Assembly (NCBI GenBank): GCA_009773335.1
Contig: WRPF01000005.1
Location: forward strand, 1-64,000
Reading direction: 5' to 3'
Length of the DNA stretch: 64,000 nt
DNA from: Caulobacteraceae bacterium
GTDB lineage: Bacteria; Pseudomonadota; Alphaproteobacteria; Caulobacterales; Aquidulcibacteraceae
Position 1 is the stretch's first letter. The number at the start of each line of letters is the position of its first letter. The translations under genes were made by a program, and so were the position numbers. Shown here piece by piece: positions 24,995 to 32,921 of this stretch. The notes beneath the pieces were generated by a model that saw nothing but the letters and a program-made list of their open reading frames with translations, was not told the origin of the DNA and ran no database searches.

Positions 24995-25562
24995 CGTCCA
25001 CCAGTCGCCTGACGGATTCAGACAGTGGGCCGCCATTGTCGATCAAAACGACATCTTCGCCCTGCACGGAAAACGCGCCGGCCCGGGCCACTCGCTCCTC
25101 GACTTCGGCGGAAGTCTCCCTGCCCCGGGCGGCGAGACGTCGCCGCAAGACATCTGCGGGTGCGATGATGTTGCAGACAACCACACGAGGATAGCGTGCT
25201 CGCGCAGTATCGAGGATTGCGCGGGACGCGTTGACAACCACCGTCCGCCCTTGCCCGAGTTCCGCGTCGATCGACCGGGGAATGCCGTATGACTGGCCAT
25301 GCGCGGCCCAGCTCAGCGCATAGACGCCACCTTTTTCGGATTCGCGGAACGTCTCGTCGTCGACGGCGTGGTGTTGCTCGCCTCCGGCGTCGACCGCCCG
25401 GGTGATATCGCGGCGCACGAAGACGACGTCCGGATCATCTGCCAGCGCCGCACGGGCGCCTTCGATCATGCTGTCCTTGCCGACACCCGATGGGCCGACG
25501 ACCAGGATCAGAACGCCGCGGTCAGCTGTGTTTCTCGACAAATTCTGCGGCATCGAGTTCAC
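24975..25562 (-). CDS. phnN: Ribose 1,5-bisphosphate phosphokinase PhnN
   Basis: Phosphorylates ribose 1,5-bisphosphate to PRPP, the last step of the C-P lyase route. The 195-residue protein has a P-loop '[11 protein letters not shown]' (21-31), '[17 protein letters not shown]' and '[18 protein letters not shown]', the guanylate-kinase-like features of PhnN. The GTG at 25562, with GGGGA just upstream, overlaps the preceding gene by 41 bases; ATG 25553 is an alternative. It is last in the second minus-strand phn arm. Confidence 0.9.
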   Translation of the reverse strand: MNSMPQNLSRNTADRGVLILVVGPSGVGKDSMIEGARAALADDPDVVFVRRDITRAVDAGGEQHHAVDDETFRESEKGGVYALSWAAHGQSYGIPRSIDAELGQGRTVVVNASRAILDTARARYPRVVVCNIIAPADVLRRRLAARGRETSAEVEERVARAGAFSVQGEDVVLIDNGGPLSESVRRLVDVIRSGR

Positions 25563-26211
25563 GGAAATCCCCTAGCGCCCCACGTAGTCTTTCGCCCTCC
25601 CAGTCCCACCAGGCAAGCGCCAAGATACCATCCTGGACAGACCTGGGGAACCGCTCGCGGATCGGCCTGGCGGGAACGCCCCCGACAATTGTGAACGGCG
25701 GGACGTCTTTGGAAACCACCGCGCCCGCACCCACAACTGCGCCAGTGCCGATAGAGACGCCGGGAAGCACGGTCGCCCCGTGGCCGATCCACACATCATG
25801 CCCGATCGTGACATGGTGACTGCGCCGCCATTCAAAGAAGGCGTGATCATCCTCATCGCCAAGACCGTAGGACACGGCGCGGTACGAAAAGTGATGCTGC
25901 GCCACCTTCCATGTCGGATGGTTGCCCGGATTGATCCGGGCGTCGCGCGCTATCGAGCAGAAGTTGCCGATTGTCGCGTAGGTCGCGCTCGAATCTGTGA
26001 CGATATAGCTGTAGGCGCCGAACCATACCTCGTTCATCGAAGTTCGCCCGCCCACACGGGTCCAAGGGCCGAGAACGCAATCGACGACGCTGGCGTCGTG
26101 ATCGATCCGCGGCTCCGGCGAAGGGTCGCCGGTTGCGCCCTTGGAGGACGCATTGCGCGCGACATAGAGATACCCGTCCGGAATACTCCGGTTGGCCAAT
26201 TGCGCCGTCAT
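25522..26211 (-). CDS. Hexapeptide-repeat transferase of phosphonate clusters
   Basis: A 229-residue left-handed beta-helix acyltransferase. Hexapeptide repeats occur in two blocks: about 40-95 ('[18 protein letters not shown]...[18 protein letters not shown]') and about 135-190 ('[18 protein letters not shown]', '[19 protein letters not shown]', '[14 protein letters not shown]'). The insertion with '[20 protein letters not shown]' is typical of the phosphonate-associated subfamily. It may acetylate or otherwise modify aminophosphonates, comparable to PhnO, which is absent. It is coupled to phnC by a 4-base overlap and overlaps phnN. Confidence 0.87.
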   Translation of the reverse strand: MTAQLANRSIPDGYLYVARNASSKGATGDPSPEPRIDHDASVVDCVLGPWTRVGGRTSMNEVWFGAYSYIVTDSSATYATIGNFCSIARDARINPGNHPTWKVAQHHFSYRAVSYGLGDEDDHAFFEWRRSHHVTIGHDVWIGHGATVLPGVSIGTGAVVGAGAVVSKDVPPFTIVGGVPARPIRERFPRSVQDGILALAWWDWEGERLRGALGDFRELDAAEFVEKHS

Positions 26212-26990
26212 ACCGCAACCTGCTCCAGCGCGGCGAGATTGGACTGACGATCTCCGGCGCCTGAGGCGTAGATGCGATCGACGCAGTTGTCGTCGAGAAG
26301 CGCCGGCGCTCCGTCGAATACGACCCGGCCGCTGGCCATGCCGATGACGCGGGAACAGTACCTGCGCGCAATGTCGAGGGAGTGGAGGTTCACCACGACC
26401 GTCAGATTTCTGTCCTGATTGAGGCGTTTCAGGCTGTTCATGACGAGATCGGCATTGATCGGATCGAGTGAGGAAATCGGCTCGTCCGCAAGCAGGACGT
26501 CGGGACGCTGCATCATCGCGCGCGCGATCGCCACGCGTTGTTGCTGCCCCCCCGAGAGTGTGCCGGCCCGCTGCAATGCGACGTTGGCCATGCCAAGGGC
26601 GTCGAGTTCCAGGATTGCGCGAGCGCGCAACTCGGGCGGAAACTGCTTGGCAAGCGCAGAGAAAACATCACGCTCCGCCAGGCTGCCGACCAGAACGTTC
26701 GTGATGACGTCCAGACGCGGAACAAGGTTGAACTGCTGGAAGACCATCGCGCAGCGTCTGCGCCAGGATCTCAGCGCCTTCCCTTTCAGACCCGTGACGC
26801 TCGCCTTTTCAAAGAAAACCTCGCCGGAGGTGGGTTCGCAGAGACGGTTGATCAAGCGCATCAGCGTCGACTTGCCGGACCCTGATCGACCGATGATCCC
26901 GACCATCTCGCCCCGGTGGACCCGGAAACTCACGCCATCCACAGCACGCGTCTCGCCGAAAGTCTTTTGCAGACCGCTGAGCTCAAGCAT
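26208..26990 (-). CDS. phnC: Phosphonate ABC transporter ATPase PhnC
   Basis: A 260-residue ATPase of the PhnCDE importer. Motifs: Walker A 'GRSGSGKST', Q-loop '[21 protein letters not shown]' (characteristic of PhnC), signature '[17 protein letters not shown]', Walker B '[13 protein letters not shown]', and '[20 protein letters not shown]' with its H-loop. ATG 26990 is taken; GGGGAGG lies upstream, partly inside a palindrome at 27008-27028. It is separated from the phnD and phnE genes by a sugar kinase gene on the opposite strand, so it needs its own promoter. Confidence 0.93.
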   Translation of the reverse strand: MLELSGLQKTFGETRAVDGVSFRVHRGEMVGIIGRSGSGKSTLMRLINRLCEPTSGEVFFEKASVTGLKGKALRSWRRRCAMVFQQFNLVPRLDVITNVLVGSLAERDVFSALAKQFPPELRARAILELDALGMANVALQRAGTLSGGQQQRVAIARAMMQRPDVLLADEPISSLDPINADLVMNSLKRLNQDRNLTVVVNLHSLDIARRYCSRVIGMASGRVVFDGAPALLDDNCVDRIYASGAGDRQSNLAALEQVAV

Positions 26991-27007
26991 GGACAAACGT
27001 CCTCCCC

Positions 27008-27028
27008 TAGCACTTGAGGCAAGTGCTA
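27008..27028. promoter_or_regulatory. Perfect palindrome between phnC and the PfkB kinase
   Basis: TAGCACTTG-AGG-CAAGTGCTA: two perfect 9-bp arms around 3 bases, 17 bases upstream of the phnC start codon and 104 bases upstream of the kinase start. It touches the phnC ribosome site (GGGGAGG on the minus strand). With no T-run, an operator is more likely than a terminator. The regulator is unknown; it does not resemble the phnF/phnG region repeats. Confidence 0.5.
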
Positions 27029-27131
27029 AGGGACGTGCGTGACCCCCGCATGAAGGAGAGATGCGCTGTTGGCCAACAGGCGGTCGCGTTGTCGGCGCCC
27101 AATTGTCACGAGGCTGCGATACTCTTGCGCG

Positions 27132-28058
27132 ATGACAAAGCTCGTCGTCGTCGGCGCCGTCGCCTGGGACAGGCCGATCTATCTCGATGGACGCCTCGCG
27201 CCAGGCGCGCGCCTGCATGCGAGAACAATCCAGGCGCAAGAGTCCGTCACGCTGTCCGGCGATATTGAACGCACCATTCCGGGTCGCCTTGGCGGAGGCG
27301 GCGCCACGGCGGCTGTGGCGTTGGCGCACGCCGGCCATGAAGTCGGCGTGATCTCCTGCGTGGCGACAGACACGGCCGGAAATGCGGCTTTCGATGCAAC
27401 TCAACGAGCCGGCGTTTCAACCGACTGGATCGTCCGCACACCGCCTTCTGGCAGAACGACGCTCATCCTGATCAGCGGCGATGGCGAGCGCTCGGTCATC
27501 CACCTCTCCGGCGAGACGCCGCAGGATTACGATCCGCTTCCCGCCGGGCCGCTGACTGTTGCTTGCGAGCAGGCCTCCAACTGGAATGCAAGCGGTGTGT
27601 TCGCAAGAGCCAAGGTTCCAGGCATCGAGGTCGTGATCTCACGTTGCTGCGGTTGGACGGTGGCCCACTGGCCAATGCGGGGAACCTTGTCTGCGGACGT
27701 GCTCGTTGGTTCAGCGGATGATCTTTGTCTCGATGCGAACGACGATCCCTTCCTTGCCGCACGCGAGATTGCCGGCGATCGATTGCGCTGGGCCGTTGTC
27801 ACCGAGGGCGCGTCCGGGGCGCGGGCCTGTAACGGCGAGCACATGGTGTTCGCGAGAGCGGTCGAAAGACCGGTCATCGACACGACCGGCGCAGGAGACT
27901 GCTTCGGCGCGGGCTTGCTTGAGGCGTTGACCGCAGGCGCGCCGATGGCTGAAGCGCTGCGCCATGCCGCCGCTTGGGGCGCAGATGCTGTCGGGCTCGA
28001 CCAATCCGCGCCAGTGCGCGCCTCGCAGGACCAGTTCGGCCGCTATTTTCCTAGGTGA
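27132..28058 (+). CDS. PfkB/ribokinase-family sugar kinase
   Basis: A 308-residue kinase with the family's two signatures: an N-terminal 'GGGGATAAVALAHAGHEVG' (Gly-rich substrate region, about 57-75) and C-terminal 'DTTGAGDCFGAGLLEAL' with the catalytic Asp near residue 255. ATG 27132 gives the usual 'LVVVGAVAWD' opening strand. It lies between phnC and phnE but on the opposite strand, and its last 8 bases overlap the end of phnE convergently. A role in phosphorylating ribose or a ribose phosphate released by phosphonate breakdown is plausible but not shown. Confidence 0.85.
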   Translation: MTKLVVVGAVAWDRPIYLDGRLAPGARLHARTIQAQESVTLSGDIERTIPGRLGGGGATAAVALAHAGHEVGVISCVATDTAGNAAFDATQRAGVSTDWIVRTPPSGRTTLILISGDGERSVIHLSGETPQDYDPLPAGPLTVACEQASNWNASGVFARAKVPGIEVVISRCCGWTVAHWPMRGTLSADVLVGSADDLCLDANDDPFLAAREIAGDRLRWAVVTEGASGARACNGEHMVFARAVERPVIDTTGAGDCFGAGLLEALTAGAPMAEALRHAAAWGADAVGLDQSAPVRASQDQFGRYFPR

Positions 28059-28869
28059 GACGCGCGCGGATACGCGACGAAATCCAGTCCAGAATACCCA
28101 CGCAGACACAATACAGCAGCACGATGTAAGCCACCTGATCGAACGCGAAAATCCGTATCCGCTCCTCAAGCGCAAATCCTATGCCTCCGGCGCCGACAAT
28201 CCCGAGAATGGCGGCGTTCCGGAAGTTCTGCTCCAGATAGTAGAGTATCTGGCTGCTCCAGATGGGCGCGAGTTGCGGAACAGCAGCGAACCTGATGGCC
28301 GCCAGCCGCCCCGCGCCAGCCGCGCGCAAAGCCTCAAGCGGTCGCTGATCGAGATTCTCGATCGCCTCCGCATGCAGCTTGGCGAGGCGCGGTATGTCGG
28401 CGAAGGCCAGGGCGAGAACGCCCGCGAATGGTCCAAGACCGACGGCCGAGACGAGAATGAGCGCCCACACGAGTGCAGGTATGCCGCGAAAAAGGTCCAT
28501 CACGCGCCGCACGGCGAAGTGGATCACTGCATTGCGGACGACGGCTTTGGCGGCGAGCACGCCCAACGGCGCGGCGAAGACCGCCGCTATTGCGGTGCCC
28601 GAAACCGCCATCGCGAACGTTTCCACCAGCGCCAGCACAATCCGCCAGGGTTGCCCGCCGTCGTGCGGCGGAATCATCGCGCCGATGAATCGCCTGAGGC
28701 TCGCCAGGCCTTTCCCGAACACCGCCGGCGTCATTTCGAGGTCGATACAGAACCAGACGAGAACGACGATGAGGGCGATCGCAACGGCGTACGGGCGCAC
28801 TTTTCTGCCGACCGGCGGCTCGAGAGCCTCGGGCGCAATGAGGCGCGCGCTTGCCACGGTAGCGTTCAC
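28051..28869 (-). CDS. phnE: Phosphonate ABC transporter permease PhnE (second)
   Basis: A 272-residue inner-membrane permease with about six spans and the binding-protein-dependent EAA loop 'EAIENLDQRPLEALRAAGAG' (about 168-187). The PhnE-typical 'VMDLFRGIPALVWALILVSAVGLGPFAG' and 'QNFRNAAILGIVGAGGIGF' are present. Its start overlaps the stop of the upstream phnE (ATGA). Paired phnE genes usually form a heterodimer. The 3' end overlaps the convergent PfkB kinase by 8 bases. Confidence 0.93.
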   Translation of the reverse strand: MNATVASARLIAPEALEPPVGRKVRPYAVAIALIVVLVWFCIDLEMTPAVFGKGLASLRRFIGAMIPPHDGGQPWRIVLALVETFAMAVSGTAIAAVFAAPLGVLAAKAVVRNAVIHFAVRRVMDLFRGIPALVWALILVSAVGLGPFAGVLALAFADIPRLAKLHAEAIENLDQRPLEALRAAGAGRLAAIRFAAVPQLAPIWSSQILYYLEQNFRNAAILGIVGAGGIGFALEERIRIFAFDQVAYIVLLYCVCVGILDWISSRIRARLT

Positions 28870-29765
28870 GCCATCGACTCCTTTCCGATGAGACGATGAC
28901 GCAGCTCTTCCGAAGCCATGTCGATCAGCGTGATCATCGCCACGATCATGAGCAGCAGGGCGAGGTAGGTATCGAACTCCGTGTAGGTGATCGCGCGTTG
29001 CAGCTCCACGCCGATCCCGCCAGCCCCGACGATTCCCAGCGCGGCGGCGACACTGATGTTTATTTCGAGTCGCAACAGGAGATAGGACGCGAAATTCGGC
29101 AGCACCTGGGGCACGACGCCATAGCGCATCTGCGCGATCCAGCCGGCGCCGCTCGCCTTGAGGGCCTCCGCGGGTCGCATGTCGACGCTCTCGATCGCCT
29201 CGCTGAAGAGCTTGGCTAGCGAACCGAGCGTCACGACAATGATGGTCACCACGCCCGCCACCGCTCCCAGCCCGAACGCCGCCGAGAAGATGATGGCGAG
29301 GATGAGATCGGGTATTGTCCGCAAGGCGTCCATGACCCGCCTCACAAGGAAGCGGACGAGACCGATGCGCATGACGTTCTGTGCGGCGAAGAAGGCCGCA
29401 CCCACTGCGAGAAGGCCGCCCAGCATGGTTCCGACGACCGCCATCTGGATGGTTTGCCAGGCAGCCGCGAGCCAGTTCGGAAAATCGTAGTACCAGGCGG
29501 CGATCGACCCGCGCGTCGCACGTCCGGCGAAAGCCGCGTCAGGATCGATATCGGGCGCCAGCCTGTCGAGGAACGTCGCGATGCGCTGCATCGGATCTCC
29601 GCCAAGCGCCGGAGAAAACACGTCGCTGTAGCTCATCGACGCGAACACGATGATGCTGACGATCGCCACGCCAACGATACTCTGCAGGCGGTGTTTGCGG
29701 ATGCTGTCTCGACGAAGCGCCTCGAAATCAGCGACAGCGACGGACAGAGGCTCTGGCGGATTCAT
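28866..29765 (-). CDS. phnE: Phosphonate ABC transporter permease PhnE (first)
   Basis: A 299-residue permease with a longer cytoplasmic N-terminus, a first span around 28-48 and five further spans. The EAA loop reads 'EAIESVDMRPAEALKASGAG', and the conserved 'VMDALRTIPDLILAIIFSAAFG' and 'LEINISVAAALGIVGAGGIG' match PhnE. It overlaps both neighbours by 4 bases (the phnD-like gene before, phnE after), so the phnD'-phnE-phnE run is one translational unit. Confidence 0.93.
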   Translation of the reverse strand: MNPPEPLSVAVADFEALRRDSIRKHRLQSIVGVAIVSIIVFASMSYSDVFSPALGGDPMQRIATFLDRLAPDIDPDAAFAGRATRGSIAAWYYDFPNWLAAAWQTIQMAVVGTMLGGLLAVGAAFFAAQNVMRIGLVRFLVRRVMDALRTIPDLILAIIFSAAFGLGAVAGVVTIIVVTLGSLAKLFSEAIESVDMRPAEALKASGAGWIAQMRYGVVPQVLPNFASYLLLRLEINISVAAALGIVGAGGIGVELQRAITYTEFDTYLALLLMIVAMITLIDMASEELRHRLIGKESMA

Positions 29766-30622
29766 GGCCGGGCCGGCGGGCGCACGCGAGCGAGGGCCTC
29801 GATCGGCTGCAGTTCACTGGCGCCTGGCGCAATCCATCGGAAGGCTTCAGGAGCCTCAAGATGAAGTGCGACGTGGATGCCCACAAGGCGAAACCGCAAC
29901 TCGTCGGGAATGTCGCGCCTTACCGCGAGCGCGGAGTCGGCGCTCGGCCGTCCGCGCCACACTTCCTGCAGTCCAGCACAAGGCGTCTCGCGCGGACCGT
30001 CTCCCCGGCAAAGGCGCTGCCACGCCGCCGCATGGAGCACCATGATGTCCGCATTGCCCGCTCTCAACAACGCGGCGGCGTCGGCCGGCGACGCGGCCAC
30101 GGTCTCCGCCCTGAAAGCGGTCGTTGGCGCGCCATTGTCGACGAGAGCCCGCAGCGGCCCGCCTCGCGCCACTTCATTGGCGCCGCCGAAGACAACGCGG
30201 GCGTCCGCGAGGTTCGCAAGACCCTCGAACGGAGTGCCGCCGACCCTGGTCACCGCCACCGTGAGCACACGCCCGACCCCATTTGCGGACCGCGGCGTCA
30301 GGAGCGGACGGATCGTCTCCGCGCTCTTCGCACTTGCATCGGCGCCCAATGGCGCGAGATCCACCTGCCCACCGACGAGCGCGGCTGACGCCGCATCTGC
30401 CGAAGCGAATGCACATCCCTGCACCGTCCTACCGAGACGCCCCGACACGTGGCGCGCATAGGCGCGCAGCCCAACCGGTGAAGAGGCGTCCGGCGCGCGA
30501 CAGGACGAAGCCTCAGCGGCCAGATAGCCGACACGAAGGATGCCGATGTCCCTGGCGTCCGCAGCGTCCGCCGCGCCCGCGCCAATCGTCGCGAGCACAA
30601 TCGCGAGAAACATCCGCTTCAT
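29762..30622 (-). CDS. PhnD-like periplasmic phosphonate-binding protein (divergent copy)
   Basis: A 286-residue secreted protein with a signal peptide 'MKRMFLAIVLATIGAGAADA' (cleavage near 20-24) and a PhnD/SsuA-type periplasmic binding fold: 'LRVGYLAAE', 'GQVDLAPLGADA', 'FEGLANLADARVVFGGANEV' and 'ALLRAGNADIMVLHAAAWQR'. It diverges strongly from the classical PhnD just upstream and has extra cysteines (C at about 38, 65, 212 and 222). It may recognise a different phosphonate. ATG 30622 is 13 bases after the stop of the upstream phnD, with GGGGCG as a weak ribosome site. Confidence 0.8.
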   Translation of the reverse strand: MKRMFLAIVLATIGAGAADAADARDIGILRVGYLAAEASSCRAPDASSPVGLRAYARHVSGRLGRTVQGCAFASADAASAALVGGQVDLAPLGADASAKSAETIRPLLTPRSANGVGRVLTVAVTRVGGTPFEGLANLADARVVFGGANEVARGGPLRALVDNGAPTTAFRAETVAASPADAAALLRAGNADIMVLHAAAWQRLCRGDGPRETPCAGLQEVWRGRPSADSALAVRRDIPDELRFRLVGIHVALHLEAPEAFRWIAPGASELQPIEALARVRPPARP

Positions 30623-30635
30623 CAAACGCCCCAGC

Positions 30636-31646
30636 TCACTTTTCTTCACGCGCAGGCTGACCGCGGCGCTGCGCAATGTCATCGGACCGCATCTGGATGA
30701 TGTCCTTGTAAAAGGCGCGGTCGACGCTCGCGAAGTCGCCTCCCGACGCCTGCCCGATGTCATCCCAGATGGCAGGCTCATCATAGGGAAGCACCGACAA
30801 TGCGCCGCGCACCAGATCGATGAAGGCCTGATTGCGATCGGTCCTGACGACAACCGGGCTGTTGGGCATGGGACCGGCGGTCCAGACGATACGCACGTCG
30901 TCGATATCGATGAGACCGCGACGCGCCATGGTGAAGTGGGCGCCAGTCGTAAAGCCGATTTCCGGCGAGCCGCCGGAGGCCATCACCATCGCACCGTCAA
31001 ACTGTCCATTCACCAGGGACATGACCGTCTGCGTCTGCCCGCCAGCCATCATCGTGCGCCCGAAGTACGTATCGGGTTCGACGCCCTGCTGGCGCATCAC
31101 GTGGCGGGGATAGAGGAATCCCGACGTGGAATTGAAATCAACATACCCCAGCGTCTTTCCTCGCAAGTCCTGCAATGATCTGTAGGGAGACGACGAATTC
31201 ACGAGAAGGACTGAATAGTATCCCGTGTTGCCCTCCGCCTGGCGAATGACCATCAGCGGAGCGACGAGTTCGCCGACCTGCGCATCGACGTTGGCGTAAC
31301 TTCCGGCGCCGAGCTGGGCGAGATCGACCTGTCCGGACGCCAGGGCCTGAACGACGCCGTTATAGTCGGAGGCCTCGAAAAGCTTGACGGGCAGTCCCGT
31401 TACTCGCTCAAGATACATTTTGTATCCGGACCAGCGCCGGGCCATCGTCGGGTCGTCTTCCGCGCCTTTGACGGCCATGCGGATCTGACCCATTTCGGCG
31501 CGCCAGTCGCCATCGCCTTTGGTTCGACCTGGCTCGGCGGAACAGGCGACTACTGCCGCGAACGCGACAAGCGCGCCCAATCGCAGGATGCTTCTCAATC
31601 GACACCTCACGGAGGCGCACAAACTTCCTTTTTGTGTCACGCGCAT
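30636..31646 (-). CDS. phnD: Phosphonate-binding lipoprotein PhnD
   Basis: The substrate-binding component of the phosphonate importer. Family landmarks: 'WSGYKMYLERVTGLPVKLFE', 'DYNGVVQALASGQVDLAQLG', 'LRGKTLGYVDFNSTSGFLYP', 'FDGAMVMASGGSPE' and 'WTAGPMPNSPVVVRTD'. The N-terminus has a hydrophobic stretch ending in a lipobox 'AVVAC', so it is probably a lipoprotein. The start is uncertain: ATG 31646 lacks a good ribosome site, and a GTG or TTG 35-50 bases downstream (TGAGG before the TTG) may be used. It heads the minus-strand transport operon. Confidence 0.88.
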   Translation of the reverse strand: MRVTQKGSLCASVRCRLRSILRLGALVAFAAVVACSAEPGRTKGDGDWRAEMGQIRMAVKGAEDDPTMARRWSGYKMYLERVTGLPVKLFEASDYNGVVQALASGQVDLAQLGAGSYANVDAQVGELVAPLMVIRQAEGNTGYYSVLLVNSSSPYRSLQDLRGKTLGYVDFNSTSGFLYPRHVMRQQGVEPDTYFGRTMMAGGQTQTVMSLVNGQFDGAMVMASGGSPEIGFTTGAHFTMARRGLIDIDDVRIVWTAGPMPNSPVVVRTDRNQAFIDLVRGALSVLPYDEPAIWDDIGQASGGDFASVDRAFYKDIIQMRSDDIAQRRGQPAREEK

Positions 31647-31968
31647 GAATGCACGGGTCACCAGGTCACGGCAGGCGCCGGATTTGCCGGCAAAACGTAT
31701 GAGCATTGGAGGACAATCTCGCACGGTTTCGCCCCGCTCGGTGCGAGCCTGAACGGCAAACTTCATGCGGAACGCTGCCGGAGCATGATCGCTTCGGGCC
31801 AAATCGGCCTGAAACGATCGTGCTCAAATCCGGAGAGCGCCCCTGGTTCGCGTCTTTGAGCGGGCCAGAAAATGGCGAGCAGCGTCCGGGCGCACCGGCT
31901 CACAAGCCTCGACTGCGCGCTCCGGGGGTGCGAAAAGCGCGGCAGACGCCACAGCGGGGAACGCCCGG
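31647..31968. other. Intergenic region upstream of phnD and the secreted EEP gene
   Basis: 322 bases with no gene I can support; frames on both strands are open but lack domains or ribosome sites. It must hold the promoters of phnD (minus) and the EEP gene (plus). Near phnD there are three GTCAC elements (TGTCAC 31635, GGTCAC 31656 and 31664), whose spacing is not that of a Pho box. The middle holds the palindromic element listed separately. Confidence 0.5.
31781..31825. repeat. Imperfect intergenic palindrome
   Basis: Outer arms GAGCATGATCG (31781-31791) and CGATCGTGCTC (31815-31825) pair with one mismatch, and an inner GGCC...GGCC pair extends the hairpin. The GAGCATGATC/GATC.TGCTC ends resemble interspersed palindromic repeats common between genes in Alphaproteobacteria. 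Only this copy was noticed in the window. Confidence 0.45.
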
Positions 31969-32847
31969 ATGTTTCGAGCGATAATGGCTGCATCATTGAT
32001 GTTGTCGATATGCAGTATCGGCGCGGCCGGCGCACAGCCTGCCGCTGAAGTCCGCGTGATGACGTACAATATAAGGCTGGACACCTCGGCTGACGGCGAA
32101 AACGCATGGCCCCACCGGCGTAACGCTGTGAGCGCACTGATGCGCTTCTACGGGTCCGACCTTTTTGGAATGCAGGAAGTGCGTCTACATCAGCGCGATC
32201 AGCTCGCCGCGGATCTGAGCGACTATGTTTTTCTTGGCGTTGGGCGCGACGACGGCCGTGAGGGCGGCGAGTTTTCAAACCTGGCGTTCCGAAAAAAGCG
32301 GTTTCGCCTCGCGGCGCATGGTGGATTCTGGTTGTCTCCGACGCCGGACATTCCGTCGCGCGGATGGGACGGCGCCTTCCCGCGCCTCGTGACCTGGGGC
32401 AGTCTTATCGACAGGGTCACGGGTCGTCGCGTTCTCGCACTCGCCACACACTGGGATCATGTCGGCGTCGAAGCGCGCCTTCAGAGCGGCAGAATGATCC
32501 GCGAGTGGATCCGGACGCACAAAGTGCCATGTCAGAGCGTGGTGTTGCTCGGTGATCTCAATGCGCCTCCAAGCGAGATGTCCTATCTGGCGCTGGTGCA
32601 GCCGGGGCCGGGCGGGCTGACGGCGGCGGCCTCCATCAGCGAAACACAGCCATTTGGACCGGCTGGCACTTTCAACGCCTTCGACGTCCTGCGGGCGGAT
32701 GCGGCGCCGATCGATCACGTCCTTGTCAGCGATGGCGTGCGGGTCCTGCGTCACGGGGTGCTCACACAACACGACGCCGGGCGTCTGCCCTCGGACCACT
32801 ATCCGGTGCTGGCCGACATCATCCTGCCGGCGTGCAGGCGCGGCTGA
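31969..32847 (+). CDS. Secreted EEP-family phosphatase/nuclease
   Basis: A 292-residue protein with a signal peptide (residues 1-22, 'GAAGAQP') followed by an EEP domain: 'VMTYNIRLDT', 'DLFGMQEV', 'VGRDDGREGGEFSNLAFRK', 'LATHWDHVG', 'LLGDLNAPPSE', 'IDHVLVS' and 'PSDHYPVLADI'. The best match is the extracellular branch that includes mammalian-type and bacterial phosphodiesterases. It is probably periplasmic and releases phosphate or cleaves a sugar phosphate, phospholipid or nucleic acid. It sits between the phn cluster and the sugar region and could belong to either. Confidence 0.85.
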   Translation: MFRAIMAASLMLSICSIGAAGAQPAAEVRVMTYNIRLDTSADGENAWPHRRNAVSALMRFYGSDLFGMQEVRLHQRDQLAADLSDYVFLGVGRDDGREGGEFSNLAFRKKRFRLAAHGGFWLSPTPDIPSRGWDGAFPRLVTWGSLIDRVTGRRVLALATHWDHVGVEARLQSGRMIREWIRTHKVPCQSVVLLGDLNAPPSEMSYLALVQPGPGGLTAAASISETQPFGPAGTFNAFDVLRADAAPIDHVLVSDGVRVLRHGVLTQHDAGRLPSDHYPVLADIILPACRRG

Positions 32848-32921
32848 CCCATCTCCTCACCCGCAGCATTGCGCCCGGCGCCATGCGGGACCGCCATCGC
32901 CACATGGGGCGAACACGGGGG

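Noticed and set aside
26991-27404. N-terminal extension of the phnC frame
   Set aside because: Lies antisense to the PfkB kinase and shows no homology; PhnC normally starts at '[11 protein letters not shown]'.
31635-31669. TGTCAC/GGTCAC/GGTCAC cluster near phnD as a Pho box
   Set aside because: Spacings (21 and 8 bases) do not match the 11-base period of paired PhoB half-sites.
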